Shown here: positions 16,784 through 26,139 of the stretch, piece after piece
How positions within the stretch are numbered: the stretch's first letter is position 1
Layout of the letters: each line of letters starts with the position of its first letter
Assembly (NCBI GenBank): GCA_017503375.1
Contig: JAFVTF010000090.1
Span: forward strand, 1 to 51,422
DNA from: Lentisphaeria bacterium
Lineage (GTDB): Bacteria > Verrucomicrobiota > Lentisphaeria > Victivallales > UBA1829
DNA: 51,422 bases
Direction: 5' to 3'
Translations under genes and position numbers: made by a program
The notes under the pieces: model-generated
What the model was told of the DNA's origin: nothing
Database searches by the model: none
The model's input: only the letters and a program-made list of their open reading frames with translations

Positions 16784-17980
16784 ATGCTTACCATTGATAA
16801 GGTTTATGATGCTCAGAATGAACTCCGCCGGGTTTTGCGGGCAACTCCGCTGATCCAGGCTCCGAAATTCAGCATCGGCGCAAACGTTTATATCAAACCG
16901 GAAAACCTTCAGGTCACCGGTTCCTTCAAAGTCCGCGGTGCCTATTACAAGATCGCAAAACTTTCTGACGAAGACAAAAAACGCGGCGTGATCGCCTGTT
17001 CCGCAGGAAATCACGCACAGGGGGTTGCGCTCGGTTCTCAAGTCAATCATATCAAAGCAAAAATCTTCGTTCCCAGTACCGCTCCCATTTCCAAAGTGGA
17101 GGCAACCAAAAGCTACGGTGCAGAAGTCGTGCTGGTCGACGGGATTTATGACGATGCCTATGCCGCTGCACGGGCTGAGGCTGATAAAACCGGAGCAGTC
17201 TTTGTTCATCCCTTTGATGATGAAGAGATCATTGCCGGTCAGGGAACCATCGGTCTTGAAATCTATCAGGAACTTTCCGATGTGGAGGCTGTGGTTGTTC
17301 CCATTGGCGGCGGCGGACTCGCTTCCGGTGTTGCCATGGCAGTCAAAACCCTGAATCCCCGCTGTAAAGTTTACGGTGTTCAGGCTGCCGGAGCCTCCTC
17401 CATGAGCGACAGCTATCATGCAAAACAGATTCTCAACTGTAAGACGGTCCGGACCTTTGCCGACGGGATCGCTGTCAAACGGCCGGGGGACTTGACCTTT
17501 GAACTTTGCAGCAAGTATCTGGATGACGTTGTTACCGTAAGCGATGATGAAATCGCAGCTGCGATATTGACACTTATGGAAGGACAGAAACTGGTTGCAG
17601 AGGGTGCCGGAGCCACCGGATTGGCGGCAGTCCTCTTCGGAAAATTGCCGATCAAGGGCAAAAAAGTGGTCTGTCTTGTTTCCGGAGGTAATATTGATGT
17701 GACGATTCTTGCCCGTGTGATCAACCGCGGTCTTGTGACCTCCGGCAGAAGATCCGAATTGAATCTTGAACTGCTGGACCGTCCCGGCGAATTGACCCAT
17801 GTCAGTTCCATCATCTCCCGTCAGGGTGCAAACGTGGTGCATGTCAATCATACACGCGGGAATGTGCATAACGATGTCAATGCCTGTTTCCTGCATATCA
17901 CCATGGAAACCCGTGATTTCAAACATTTTGAACAGATTTGCGCTGCATTGCGTGAATCCGGTTATACCGTTAACAATTGA
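16784..17980 (+). CDS. ilvA: Threonine ammonia-lyase (threonine dehydratase)
   Basis: A 398-residue PLP enzyme converting threonine to 2-oxobutanoate and ammonia. The Schiff-base lysine is K49 in TGSFKVRGA, the phosphate-binding loop is GGGGLASG, and the serine or cysteine near the pyridine nitrogen lies in CLVSGGNID. A single ACT-type regulatory domain covers about residues 325-398 (LDRPGELTHVSSIISRQGANV). This short, one-ACT form is the catabolic/TdcB-like or Clostridium-type enzyme. It is followed directly by ridA, which removes the reactive enamine or imine that this enzyme releases. Confidence 0.92.
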   Translation: MLTIDKVYDAQNELRRVLRATPLIQAPKFSIGANVYIKPENLQVTGSFKVRGAYYKIAKLSDEDKKRGVIACSAGNHAQGVALGSQVNHIKAKIFVPSTAPISKVEATKSYGAEVVLVDGIYDDAYAAARAEADKTGAVFVHPFDDEEIIAGQGTIGLEIYQELSDVEAVVVPIGGGGLASGVAMAVKTLNPRCKVYGVQAAGASSMSDSYHAKQILNCKTVRTFADGIAVKRPGDLTFELCSKYLDDVVTVSDDEIAAAILTLMEGQKLVAEGAGATGLAAVLFGKLPIKGKKVVCLVSGGNIDVTILARVINRGLVTSGRRSELNLELLDRPGELTHVSSIISRQGANVVHVNHTRGNVHNDVNACFLHITMETRDFKHFEQICAALRESGYTVNN

Positions 17981-17994
17981 AAGAGAGAATTTTT

Positions 17995-18378
17995 ATGAAA
18001 AAAGAAGTGATATCCACCCCGAAAGCACCCGCAGCAGTCGGTCCTTATTCCCAGGCAATCAAGATTGGAGATTTCCTTTATACCTCCGGTCAGATCGCCC
18101 TGGATCCCGCAACCGGAGCACTTGCACCCGCTGAAATCGAAGTTCAGTCTGAACAGGTCATGAAAAACCTCGGTGCCGTTCTGGAAGCAGCCGGATATAC
18201 CTTTGATGAAGTTGTCAAAACCACCTGTTTTCTTCAGGATATGGGACACTTTGCAGCATTCAATGCTGTTTATGAAAAGTATTTTGTCTCCAAGCCTGCA
18301 AGAAGCTGTGTTGCAGCGGCTGCTCTGCCCAAAGGTGCGCTGGTGGAAGTGGAACTTATTGCCTGTCACCAGAACTGA
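17995..18378 (+). CDS. ridA: RidA family enamine/imine deaminase
   Basis: A 127-residue YjgF/YER057c/UK114 protein. Landmarks are PAAVGPYSQAI, YTSGQIALDP and the catalytic Arg in ARSCVAAAALPKGALVEVE. It hydrolyses 2-aminoacrylate and related enamines made by PLP dehydratases, which fits its place 14 bases after ilvA. The start is the ATG at 17995 after AAAGAGAG; a TTG at 17977 is in frame but overlaps the ilvA stop. Confidence 0.93.
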   Translation: MKKEVISTPKAPAAVGPYSQAIKIGDFLYTSGQIALDPATGALAPAEIEVQSEQVMKNLGAVLEAAGYTFDEVVKTTCFLQDMGHFAAFNAVYEKYFVSKPARSCVAAAALPKGALVEVELIACHQN

Positions 18379-18387
18379 TTCCGGAAT

Positions 18388-18954
18388 ATGAATATTGTAT
18401 CAGGAAAACTCCGGGGACTTCCTTTACGGGCGCCCGCAGGGATGACAACCCGTCCGACAGCGGTCCGTTCCCGGAAGGCGCTGTTTGACAGTCTTGGAGA
18501 TTTGAGCGGAAAGACTGTGGCGGATCTCTTTGCAGGCAGCGGCGCAATCGGTTTGGAAGCCGCCAGCCGCGGTGCGGAAAATGTCTGGTTCGCAGATGCA
18601 GCCGCCGGAGCGGTCAAATGTATCAAAGCCAATACTGCAAAAGCGGAATCTCTGGGATGTCAGACCCAGTTTGAAATCCTGAATGTAACTCTTCCGGCAG
18701 GAGCCATGCGGCTTTCTGTTCTGGCAGAACCGGATTTGGTTTTTGCGGATCCGCCTTATGCGGAAACAACAGAATTCCTGAGTGCGATTCTGAATGATGC
18801 TGCATTCACCCGCTGGTGCAGAAAAGCTGTTCTGATTTGGGAAGTTCCTGCGGAGAAGGGACTTGTGCCGCCTCCGCCAACTTGGAATCTGGAAGCGATC
18901 CGGATGTTCGGAAATGCAAAATTTGCTTTTTTCCGGAGATCTGTTGAAGAATAA
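18388..18954 (+). CDS. rsmD: 16S rRNA (guanine966-N2)-methyltransferase RsmD
   Basis: A 188-residue SAM methyltransferase. The N-terminus has the family signature IVSGKLRGLPLRAPAG...TRPTAVRSRKALF; the SAM loop is DLFAGSGAIGLEA and the catalytic tetrad is DPPY (VFADPPYAE). It modifies G966 of 16S rRNA. It is the third 16S methyltransferase in 5 kb, with rsmG and rsmI. Only a short gap separates it from ridA. Confidence 0.92.
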   Translation: MNIVSGKLRGLPLRAPAGMTTRPTAVRSRKALFDSLGDLSGKTVADLFAGSGAIGLEAASRGAENVWFADAAAGAVKCIKANTAKAESLGCQTQFEILNVTLPAGAMRLSVLAEPDLVFADPPYAETTEFLSAILNDAAFTRWCRKAVLIWEVPAEKGLVPPPPTWNLEAIRMFGNAKFAFFRRSVEE

Positions 18955-18982
18955 TTTAATCTTTACTGAAAGGGTATAAACT

Positions 18983-19333
18983 ATGAAAAAAATTACGGTA
19001 GCACTGTTATGTGCAGTAATGGTTGTTTCTCTTTTCGCTGCAGAACCTGAAACCGGAAAAGCAGAAAAGGAAAAACAGATTTCAGAACTGCAGGCGGAAC
19101 GCAAAAGAGTTCAGCTTAAACTGATCAAAGTTCGCAATGCTGCTATTCTTACCGATAAACGCGCAGCAAAACTTGCAAAGGAAATTCTGGTTCTCAACCG
19201 GCAGCTCAGTGATTATCTTGATACAAAGGATGAGGTAAAGGAACTTAACAGAGAGTTAGGCAGAATTGACCGTCAAATCCGAACAATGAAACTCAAAAAA
19301 ATCGGAAAATCTGAAAAGAAAGACAGTAAATAA
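18983..19333 (+). CDS. Small exported coiled-coil protein
   Basis: A 116-residue protein. Residues 1-20 are a Sec signal peptide ending SLFAA; the mature part is almost entirely charged and helical with heptad spacing ([40 protein letters not shown]), so a periplasmic coiled coil is likely. It has an AAAGGG site and lies one base before folD. Function is unknown; it could be a Skp-like or envelope-spacer protein. Confidence 0.78.
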   Translation: MKKITVALLCAVMVVSLFAAEPETGKAEKEKQISELQAERKRVQLKLIKVRNAAILTDKRAAKLAKEILVLNRQLSDYLDTKDEVKELNRELGRIDRQIRTMKLKKIGKSEKKDSK

Positions 19334-19334
19334 T

Positions 19335-20213
19335 ATGGCTGAAGCGCTTATCATTGATGGAAAGACAGTTGCCGCGTCTGTTCATGCAAAATCTGTTGAA
19401 CAGATCGCAGAGATCAAAGAAAAATATGGTACAGTTCCCGGACTGGCTGTGATCCTTGTCGGAGAAAATCCGGCTTCACAAGTCTATGTCGGCACCAAGG
19501 TTAAAAAATGTGCTGAACTTGGAATCTATTCTGAAAAAATCGTTCTTCCGGAAAACACCACACAGGAAGAACTTCTGGCTGTGATTGACAGATTGAATAA
19601 GGACCCGAAAATTCATGGAATCCTCGTTCAGTCTCCTCCGCCGAAACAGATCAATGAAGAAGAAGTTGTTCTTGCCATTGATCCTGCAAAGGATGTGGAT
19701 TGTTTCCATCCGTTCAACGCAGGCAAACTTTTTCTGGGTGATACAACAGGTTTCATGCCCTGTACGCCCTACGGCGTGATGAAGCTGCTGGAATATTATA
19801 AAATCCCCACAAAAGGAAAACACGCTGTTGTTCTCGGCCGTTCCAATATTGTGGGAAAACCGATGGCGGCTCTTCTCTCCAACAAGGGTGTGGATGCCAC
19901 TGTAACGGTTGCTCATTCCCGTACGGAAAACCTGAAAGAATTGCTGCTGTCCGCAGATATTCTGGTTGCGGCGATCGGAAAACCGGAATTTGTGAAAGCT
20001 GATATGGTCAAGCCCGGAGCAGTTGTGATAGATGTCGGAATCAACCGGATTCCGGATGCATCTTCCCCCAAAGGTTACCGGATTGTCGGGGATGTTGATT
20101 TTGCAGAAGTTTCCAAAATTGCCTCTGCGATCACACCTGTTCCCGGCGGCGTTGGTCCTATGACCATTGCAATGCTGATGCAGAATGCGATCCGGGGATT
20201 TTTCAATAAGTAA
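19335..20213 (+). CDS. folD: Bifunctional methylene-THF dehydrogenase/cyclohydrolase FolD
   Basis: A 292-residue enzyme interconverting methylene-, methenyl- and formyl-tetrahydrofolate. The catalytic YxxxK is in [10 protein letters not shown]; other landmarks are [22 protein letters not shown], the Rossmann loop [14 protein letters not shown] and the C-terminal [10 protein letters not shown]. Full length. It is last in its transcript, followed 18 bases later by a strong terminator. Confidence 0.95.
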   Translation: MAEALIIDGKTVAASVHAKSVEQIAEIKEKYGTVPGLAVILVGENPASQVYVGTKVKKCAELGIYSEKIVLPENTTQEELLAVIDRLNKDPKIHGILVQSPPPKQINEEEVVLAIDPAKDVDCFHPFNAGKLFLGDTTGFMPCTPYGVMKLLEYYKIPTKGKHAVVLGRSNIVGKPMAALLSNKGVDATVTVAHSRTENLKELLLSADILVAAIGKPEFVKADMVKPGAVVIDVGINRIPDASSPKGYRIVGDVDFAEVSKIASAITPVPGGVGPMTIAMLMQNAIRGFFNK

Positions 20214-20231
20214 TCTGTTGTAAAATTCAGA

Positions 20232-20274
20232 AGGGCTGTTGCAAAACAATATTTGCAGCAGCCCTCTCTTTTTT
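20232..20274 (+). terminator. Rho-independent terminator after folD
   Basis: A 14-bp stem (AGGGCTGTTGCAAA / TTTGCAGCAGCCCT, one G-U) with loop ACAATA, followed by CTCTTTTTT. It closes the rsmI-folD transcript. The arm GGGCTGTTGCAAAA resembles the tip of the terminal repeat, probably by convergence. Confidence 0.92.
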
Positions 20275-20280
20275 ACGGAA

Positions 20281-20441
20281 GGCTCTGTTCCTCCTGCTAT
20301 TCATTATTTAATATGGCATTTTGATTTTTGTACAGCAAAAATCGGAATGCCGCAAAAAGGTTTGAAAAAGGATGATGGGGTTCTGGGAAGAAGGAAAAAA
20401 CTTTCCCCGATCACAAAACAACCTTTGCCGGGAACAGAGCC
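20281..20441 (+). mobile_element. MITE-like hairpin repeat, copy B (161 bp) with 8-bp target duplication
   Basis: It begins GGCTCTGTTCC and ends GGAACAGAGCC, perfect 11-bp inverted repeats, and is flanked on both sides by TTACGGAA (20273-20280 and 20442-20449). This is a clean transposition signature. Hairpin 1 (20315-20351) is intact. Most of the right arm of hairpin 2 and about 20 bases near the left end are missing compared with copies A and C. It landed between the folD terminator and the mfd stop, harming neither gene. Confidence 0.9.
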
Positions 20442-20466
20442 TTACGGAATAACTACGGACGTATTT

Positions 20467-23400
20467 TCACTTTTCATCCCGGACCTGGCGTGCAAAATAA
20501 AGAAGCATTTCCAGTTTTTCTTTCGGTTTGAATATTGCCGGAATTTTCGGTAAAGCTCCTTTTTGACGGTACATTTCACCATTCCGTTCCAGGAAAATCT
20601 TACTGTCGCGGAAAGAGAGAGAACTCCAGCCGGCTTGATGGACAATGATTCTCAGCCGGACAGTTGACAGGAAATTTTTTGCTTCTGCGGGGATGACACC
20701 GAATCTGTCCCGCAATTCCAGTTCATAATCATCGACTTCCTCTTCCGAAATCATGGAGGCAAGCCTCCGGTAGGCTTCCAGTCTCAAGCGGGGTTCGCTG
20801 ATATATGCCGGAGGAATGCTTGCCGCCAATTTATCTTTTGAGGTTTCCAACGCAAAGGTAATAAAATCAAGATTCAATTCCGTGCTGACAAGTTTCGGTG
20901 TTTTGATTCCCCGTAATGTGTTTGCAGCTTCTTTCAGGAGCTGACAATACAAGTGGAATCCGATGGTGTCGACATAACCGCTCTGTTCGGCACCGATAAT
21001 ATTTCCTGCTCCGCGGATTTCCAAATCGCTGAGAGCCAGTTTGAAACCGGATCCGAGATGCGTATAACGGCGGATGACGGACATTCTCTGGCGGGCATCG
21101 GAGGTCATAACTCCGGATGGAGGAATCAGCAGATAAGCATAAGCCTGCCGATTCCAGCGTCCGACACGCCCGCGCAGCTGATGCAGTTCCGCCAAGCCGA
21201 AATGATCGGCCCGTTCAATGATGATCGTATTCGCATTGGGAATATCAATTCCGGATTCGATGATTGTTGTGGAAACAAGGATATCAATATTTCCGTTGAC
21301 AAACTCTCCCATGATATCTTCCAGCTGGGCAGGGGACATTCTGCCGTGAGCGACAGCGATTTTAGCATCCGGTGCAAGTTTCCGGATTTTATCCGCTGCG
21401 GCATCAATGGTTTTTACCCGGTTGTGAAGATAAAAGATTTGTCCGCCGCGAACCAGTTCTCTTGAGATTGCCGCACCGACAAGTGCGGGATCGTATTGAG
21501 CCACAATGGTATGAACGGGCAGTCGTTTTGTGGGAGCCGTTGTGATGGTGCTGAGGTCCCTCAGTCCGGAAATTGACATGTGCAGAGTCCGTGGAATCGG
21601 AGTTGCAGTCATTGTCAGAATATCCACAGTGGAACGGATGGCTTTCAACTGTTCCTTGTGCGCCACACCGAATCTCTGTTCTTCGTCGATAATCAGCAAG
21701 CCCAAATCCCGGAAACGGATCTCTTTGGAAAGCAGTGCATGTGTTCCGATGATGATATCAATTCCGCCGCTGGCAAGATTCCGTTTGATGGCAGATTTTT
21801 CTCCGGCATTTTTCAAACGTGAGAGCGTTTCTATAATAAAAGGATATTCTGCGAATCTTTCCCGGAAACTCAGATAGTGCTGCTGCGCCAGAACTGTTGT
21901 GGGAACGAGAATCGCCACCTGACGTCCGGATGCGGCACATTTGAATGCGGCACGCATGGCAACCTCTGTTTTTCCATACCCCACATCACCGCAAAGCAGA
22001 CGGTCCATAGGTTTGGTTGATTCCATATCTTTTTTGATCGCTTCGATTGCCTGAATCTGTCCTTCAGTGGCTTCATACGGGAATGCTTCATCGAAGATTT
22101 TTTCTTCCACGCCATCGGGATTGAACGCCACTCCCTGCGAGGAATTCCGGATTGCCTGAAGCCGCAGCATCTCGGCAGCAAGATTTTTTGCAGCTCCGGA
22201 AGCTTCCTCTTTTGTTTTCAGCCAACGGGTTCCACCCAGTTTGGATAAACGCAGAATATTGACCTTTGAGCCGACATATCTGGAAAGGAGGTGAGCCTGC
22301 CAGACAGGAACATAGATGATTGCATCATCGGCAAATTCCAATTCCAGAGATTCAATCCGTTCAGAACCGCTGGTAATCGTTTTGATTCCATGGTAAAGGC
22401 ACAGACCGTAATTGAGGTGAACGGTAAAATCACCTTCTTCAATATCCGACATCTGAGCGAGTTCTTCCCGATGGATTTCTTCCGGATCCCGTTCCTTGAT
22501 GATTGCAGCTCTAGGGGCAAGTTTCCGGGTGAATGTTGTCATAAACAGTTCACGTTCGGTCAGGTAAGTCGTCTTTTCTTTCGGAAAAGTCACACCGCAT
22601 GGGAGCTGCATTCTGATGACAGCTGTTCCCGGGGAATCCTGCAGTTTATTTTCCCGGATCCAATTCCGGATATGCACATCATCGGAATCTTTTCCGGCGG
22701 CAAAATAAATACGGTATCCCTGTTCCAGCTGGCGGCGTACCATCTCCGATGCAATTCCTTTGGAAAGTTCCTCCAGCGTATCAGTATTAAGATCTGAACC
22801 GGCCTGCAGCTGCGGAGTTACTCCAATACAATCCCGGTCCGGGGTATCTTTCCAGTCATCATCCATTTCAGACAGAATGGAAATGACCGGATGAGCAGTA
22901 AATGCCTGCCGGAACGCTTCCCAATGCTGTTCAGAACCTTTTTCGCCGAACTTGTTCAGGTTGAGCAAACATTCCTGCGGAGAACAGATGATAAGGACCC
23001 GGTCCGGAACATAACTGGAAAAATCACTGTACTTTTCTCCGGTTGCGGGAAGGACCGTGCCGGAGCGCAGAAGAATTTCACATTCCTCTATATTACGGAC
23101 AGAGCGTCCGGTTTCGATGGAATACTCCCGCATGGTGTCGATTTCATCTCCGAAAAATTCGACACGGACAGGCATTTTCATTCCGGGGGAAAAGATATCG
23201 ATCAAGCCGCCTCTGCGGGCAAATTCGCCAACGACTGTTGCCTCCGGTTCGTCATCATACCCCATTTTGACGAGTTTTTCTGCCAGTTCAGAGAGCTTGC
23301 AGGTATCGCCTTTGCGGAGAACTATTTTTCCGAGAGAAAACTCATTTTTATCGGGAACAGGAGTCAGAAGGGCTTGAACAGAAGCAAAAAAGATATCCGG

Positions 23401-23742
23401 TGAATTTTCGGAAAGTGCCGCTGCCAGCATTTCTGCACGGGGTGCTTCATCTTCCGGAGTGGGATTTCCCTTCCAGATTCCTTCCGGCAGCAAGGCAGTT
23501 GTCAAACCGGTTTCCAGAGCATGATTCCAAATCGCAGTTTCACCGGAAACCTGCTCTGCTTCAGAGAATGTGGGGAATGCAATAACGATCTTTCTCCCGG
23601 AGGTCCGGAAGAAAGCTGCGCCAATCCGGAAGATTTCCAATGCGGCGGTCGATTTTTCAGTGAAGAAAATCGTATCATCTGCTTCCGGAGAAAAATAAAA
23701 CCAGTTTTTTATTGATATTTTTTCGTTTTTTTTATTTTCCAC
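20467..23742 (-). CDS. mfd: Transcription-repair coupling factor Mfd
   Basis: A 1091-residue ATP-dependent translocase that removes stalled RNA polymerase and recruits UvrA. The N-terminal third is the UvrB-like module, then the CarD-like RNA polymerase-binding domain (EEGDFTVHLNYGLCLYHGI, about residue 440). The RecG-type motor has Walker A GDVGYGKTE near 580-590, DEEQRFGV near 690 and the TRG motif near 900. The C-terminal TRCF domain ends the protein. It is slightly shorter than the usual 1150. The start is a GTG at 23742 with no clear ribosome site, so the start is the least certain part. The partner uvrA lies 7 kb away on the same strand. Confidence 0.93.
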   Translation of the reverse strand: MENKKNEKISIKNWFYFSPEADDTIFFTEKSTAALEIFRIGAAFFRTSGRKIVIAFPTFSEAEQVSGETAIWNHALETGLTTALLPEGIWKGNPTPEDEAPRAEMLAAALSENSPDIFFASVQALLTPVPDKNEFSLGKIVLRKGDTCKLSELAEKLVKMGYDDEPEATVVGEFARRGGLIDIFSPGMKMPVRVEFFGDEIDTMREYSIETGRSVRNIEECEILLRSGTVLPATGEKYSDFSSYVPDRVLIICSPQECLLNLNKFGEKGSEQHWEAFRQAFTAHPVISILSEMDDDWKDTPDRDCIGVTPQLQAGSDLNTDTLEELSKGIASEMVRRQLEQGYRIYFAAGKDSDDVHIRNWIRENKLQDSPGTAVIRMQLPCGVTFPKEKTTYLTERELFMTTFTRKLAPRAAIIKERDPEEIHREELAQMSDIEEGDFTVHLNYGLCLYHGIKTITSGSERIESLELEFADDAIIYVPVWQAHLLSRYVGSKVNILRLSKLGGTRWLKTKEEASGAAKNLAAEMLRLQAIRNSSQGVAFNPDGVEEKIFDEAFPYEATEGQIQAIEAIKKDMESTKPMDRLLCGDVGYGKTEVAMRAAFKCAASGRQVAILVPTTVLAQQHYLSFRERFAEYPFIIETLSRLKNAGEKSAIKRNLASGGIDIIIGTHALLSKEIRFRDLGLLIIDEEQRFGVAHKEQLKAIRSTVDILTMTATPIPRTLHMSISGLRDLSTITTAPTKRLPVHTIVAQYDPALVGAAISRELVRGGQIFYLHNRVKTIDAAADKIRKLAPDAKIAVAHGRMSPAQLEDIMGEFVNGNIDILVSTTIIESGIDIPNANTIIIERADHFGLAELHQLRGRVGRWNRQAYAYLLIPPSGVMTSDARQRMSVIRRYTHLGSGFKLALSDLEIRGAGNIIGAEQSGYVDTIGFHLYCQLLKEAANTLRGIKTPKLVSTELNLDFITFALETSKDKLAASIPPAYISEPRLRLEAYRRLASMISEEEVDDYELELRDRFGVIPAEAKNFLSTVRLRIIVHQAGWSSLSFRDSKIFLERNGEMYRQKGALPKIPAIFKPKEKLEMLLYFARQVRDEK

Positions 23743-23743
23743 T

Positions 23744-23771
23744 TTGACTTTTTCGCTTTTTATGATATATT
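23744..23771 (+). promoter_or_regulatory. Promoter of the sigma factor gene
   Basis: TTGACT at 23744, 16-base spacer, TATATT at 23766 followed by AC. It lies directly against the mfd start on the other strand and about 100 bases upstream of the sigma gene, leaving a 5' leader of about 95 bases. Confidence 0.72.
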
Positions 23772-23872
23772 ACTATTCACGTTTTTATATGTACGTACCG
23801 AATATTCGCCCTTCTGAATTTCCGGTAACATAAAAATAACACAATTTTAACAAAAAACAAGTGGAAGTTTCC

Positions 23873-25813
23873 ATGTCAGCGAAAAATAGCAAAGAGAAAG
23901 CCGCGCCGATCAAGACGGGGACAGAGAAAAAAGCTGTGAAAAAAGCTGAGAAGTCCGTTTCCAAAAAGCAGACTCCCGAAAAGGATGTGAAAGCTGAAAA
24001 GCCCGTCCCAGCAAAGAATAAATCTGCTTCGGAGAAAAAGACTGTCAAAGCGCAGCCGGCAGCAGAAGTAAAGACTGAAAAGTCTGCTCCTGCAAAAAGC
24101 AAAGCCGCAAAAGTTGCGCCTGTTGTGGAAACCAAACCTGCCAAGGTTCCGGCAAAAGCGAAAGCTGTCAAAGCAGCGCCTGTTGTGAAAGAAAAGCCTG
24201 TTAAGGCAAAAGCGAAAGCCGTTAAAGCAGAACCTGTTGTCGAAGAAAAGCCTGTCAAGGCAAAAGCGAAAGCTGTCAAGGCAGAACCTGTTGTCGAAGC
24301 AAAGCCTGCAAAGGCAAAAGTGAAAGCTGTCAAGGCAGCGCCTGTCGTCGAAGAAAAGCCTGTCAAGGCAAAAGTGAAAGCTGTCAAGGCAGAACCTGTC
24401 GTCGAAGCAAAGCCTGCAAAGGCAAAAGTGAAAGCTGTCAAGGCAGCGCCTGTCGTCGAAGAAAAACCTGCAAAGGAAAAAGCGAAAGCTGTCAAGGCAG
24501 AACCTGTTGTCGAAGAAAAGCCTGCAAAGGCAAAAGCGAAAGCTGTCAAGGCAGGACCTGTTGTCGAAGAAAAGCCTGCAAAGGTTGAAGCTGTCAAAGC
24601 GGATCCTGTTGAAGAGCCTGTTGTTCTGGATAAAAAAGAAGCACGGCGTCTTGCGAAGGCCAAAGCTGAAGAAGAAAAGGCGCGCCGCAAGAAAGAGCTT
24701 GAACTGAAACGTTCCAAGGAAGAACAGGAAGAGCTGGAAGCGTTGAAGGCAGCTTATGCGAGATCTTTGGAAGAAGCGAAGAAAGCTGAGATGGCGCCTT
24801 CTCCGGAACCGGAAGAATCGATTGAGGATGAGCCTCCTGAAATTGACGAGCTGGATAATCTTGACGATCAGGAAGCCTACAGCAAGGCCAGTGAAGAGAA
24901 TCTTGATTCACTGGAAGATATTGCAGAGCTTGCCAAGCGGACAGCCAAAGAAGAAAAGGCATCCGGGATACCGACTTCCAAGAATGATACCATGAAGGTC
25001 TATATGACCGATATCGGACGGATCGAGCTTGTTTCCAAGACAGAAGAAATAGAATTGGCAGCACAGATTCATGGCGGGAATTCCCAGACACATGATGAAG
25101 CACGCCAGACATTGATCCAGGCGAACTTACGTCTGGTTGTGAAAATTGCACATGATTTCAAAGGTCTTGGGCTGCCGCTGCTGGACTTGATTTCTGAAGG
25201 AAACATCGGTTTGATGCGTGCGGTGGAAAAATTTGATCCTGCGAAGGGCGCAAAGTTCAGTTCATATGCTGCCTGGTGGATCAAGCAGTCCATGCGCCGT
25301 GCATTGGCAAATCAGAGCCGGACTATCCGTATCCCTGTTCAGTCTGCCGGAAAGATCAACAAGATCAAATCTGTCAAGATGAAACTGACAGAAAAGCTCG
25401 GGCGTGAACCTACGGATGCAGAAATTGCAGAAAACCTTGAATTTTCCGAACGTACTGTTGCCGGGCTCCGGTTGGCAGATTTGAAAACGTTCTCCCTTCA
25501 TGACCCGATTCAGCAGGGGGAAGACGGAGAATTTCAGGATATTATTCCGGACCGTGGAGCGATGACACCGGACCGTATTCTCGGGGATGTGGAGTCCTTG
25601 AAACGTCTGAAAGATCTTCTCTGTGATCTTGATGAAAGAGAACGGATGATTCTGCAGATGCGTTTCGGTTTGGATAACAACCGTCCGCGGACATTGGAAG
25701 AAGTAAGCCAGGAAATCGGGCGTACCCGTGAACGTGTACGTCAAATCCAGAACCAGGCATTGAGCAAATTGAAACTTCTGCTTTCCGATGAAGCAGATTT
25801 TACAACTGATTGA
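23873..25813 (+). CDS. rpoD: Primary sigma-70 factor with H1-like repeat extension
   Basis: A 646-residue protein. Residues 1-95 are Lys/Ala/Pro/Ser-rich; residues about 99-240 are seven near-identical 18-residue units of the type [18 protein letters not shown] plus partial ones. Next come a charged helix (240-310) and an acidic stretch. The sigma core starts near 373: region 1.2 ([14 protein letters not shown]), region 2 ([49 protein letters not shown]), region 3 and region 4 with the helix-turn-helix [20 protein letters not shown]. The full set of conserved regions marks the housekeeping factor. The basic extension resembles histone H1/Hc2 tails and replaces region 1.1. Start ATG at 23873 (TGGAAG upstream). 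Confidence 0.9.
   Translation: MSAKNSKEKAAPIKTGTEKKAVKKAEKSVSKKQTPEKDVKAEKPVPAKNKSASEKKTVKAQPAAEVKTEKSAPAKSKAAKVAPVVETKPAKVPAKAKAVKAAPVVKEKPVKAKAKAVKAEPVVEEKPVKAKAKAVKAEPVVEAKPAKAKVKAVKAAPVVEEKPVKAKVKAVKAEPVVEAKPAKAKVKAVKAAPVVEEKPAKEKAKAVKAEPVVEEKPAKAKAKAVKAGPVVEEKPAKVEAVKADPVEEPVVLDKKEARRLAKAKAEEEKARRKKELELKRSKEEQEELEALKAAYARSLEEAKKAEMAPSPEPEESIEDEPPEIDELDNLDDQEAYSKASEENLDSLEDIAELAKRTAKEEKASGIPTSKNDTMKVYMTDIGRIELVSKTEEIELAAQIHGGNSQTHDEARQTLIQANLRLVVKIAHDFKGLGLPLLDLISEGNIGLMRAVEKFDPAKGAKFSSYAAWWIKQSMRRALANQSRTIRIPVQSAGKINKIKSVKMKLTEKLGREPTDAEIAENLEFSERTVAGLRLADLKTFSLHDPIQQGEDGEFQDIIPDRGAMTPDRILGDVESLKRLKDLLCDLDERERMILQMRFGLDNNRPRTLEEVSQEIGRTRERVRQIQNQALSKLKLLLSDEADFTTD
24167..24610 (+). repeat. 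54-bp tandem repeat inside the sigma factor gene
   Basis: Seven full 54-bp units run from 24167 to 24544, followed by two degenerate partial units. Each encodes 18 residues. Units differ mainly at three variable codons (Ala/Glu/Gly after VKA; Glu/Ala before Lys-Pro; Val/Ala after Pro) in an alternating pattern that suggests duplication of two-unit blocks. The reading frame is kept throughout. Confidence 0.93.
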
Positions 25814-25853
25814 AGAATAACGATTTAACATAGAAAGGAAGGGGGTGAACAAC

Positions 25854-26021
25854 ATGGAATGCACGGAAGTCAGACTGAAAAAAGGCGAGCCCGTAGATCG
25901 CGCTCTCCGCAGATTGAAAAAGAAGCTTGACAAGGAAGGCACCCTCAAGGAACTCCGCAACCGGAGACACTTTGAGAAGCCCAGCGAAAAGAAACGCCGT
26001 ACACAGCGTCATCGCGGCTGA
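25854..26021 (+). CDS. rpsU: 30S ribosomal protein bS21
   Basis: A 55-residue protein with the bS21 pattern: [20 protein letters not shown], then a [21 protein letters not shown] segment and a basic C-terminus. The start is the ATG at 25854 behind GAAGGGGGTG. It follows the sigma gene by 40 bases with no terminator between, so both are probably on one transcript. bS21 helps mRNA binding near the anti-Shine-Dalgarno sequence. Confidence 0.93.
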   Translation: MECTEVRLKKGEPVDRALRRLKKKLDKEGTLKELRNRRHFEKPSEKKRRTQRHRG

Positions 26022-26035
26022 TCTTGCAGCAGCAA

Positions 26036-26078
26036 TGGGGGATCCCGCTTTCCGGTGAGGTCCCCTTTTTTATCCTTC
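26036..26078 (+). terminator. Terminator after rpsU
   Basis: An imperfect stem with GGGGA at one side and TCCCC at the other, around a short loop, followed directly by six T residues (TCCCCTTTTTTATCC). It ends the rpoD-rpsU transcript. Confidence 0.75.
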
Positions 26079-26139
26079 CGGCAATTGATTTGCCGTTTAC
26101 AATAAGAGGCAATGCCTCAGGAATTACCTCGGAGATATT

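Noticed and set aside
20232..20260. Link between the folD terminator (GGGCTGTTGCAAAAC) and the terminal repeat tip (GGGGGCTGTTGCAAAACC)
   Set aside because: Similarity stops after about 14 bases and the folD sequence is fully explained as a terminator stem.
24167..24610. CRISPR-like array
   Set aside because: Units are contiguous 54-mers without spacers and encode in-frame peptide repeats.
23785..24717. Minus-strand Ala/Phe/Thr repeat protein opposite the sigma-factor repeats
   Set aside because: It is the antisense of the 54-bp array; repeats in the sense frame fit a real sigma factor with conserved domains after it.
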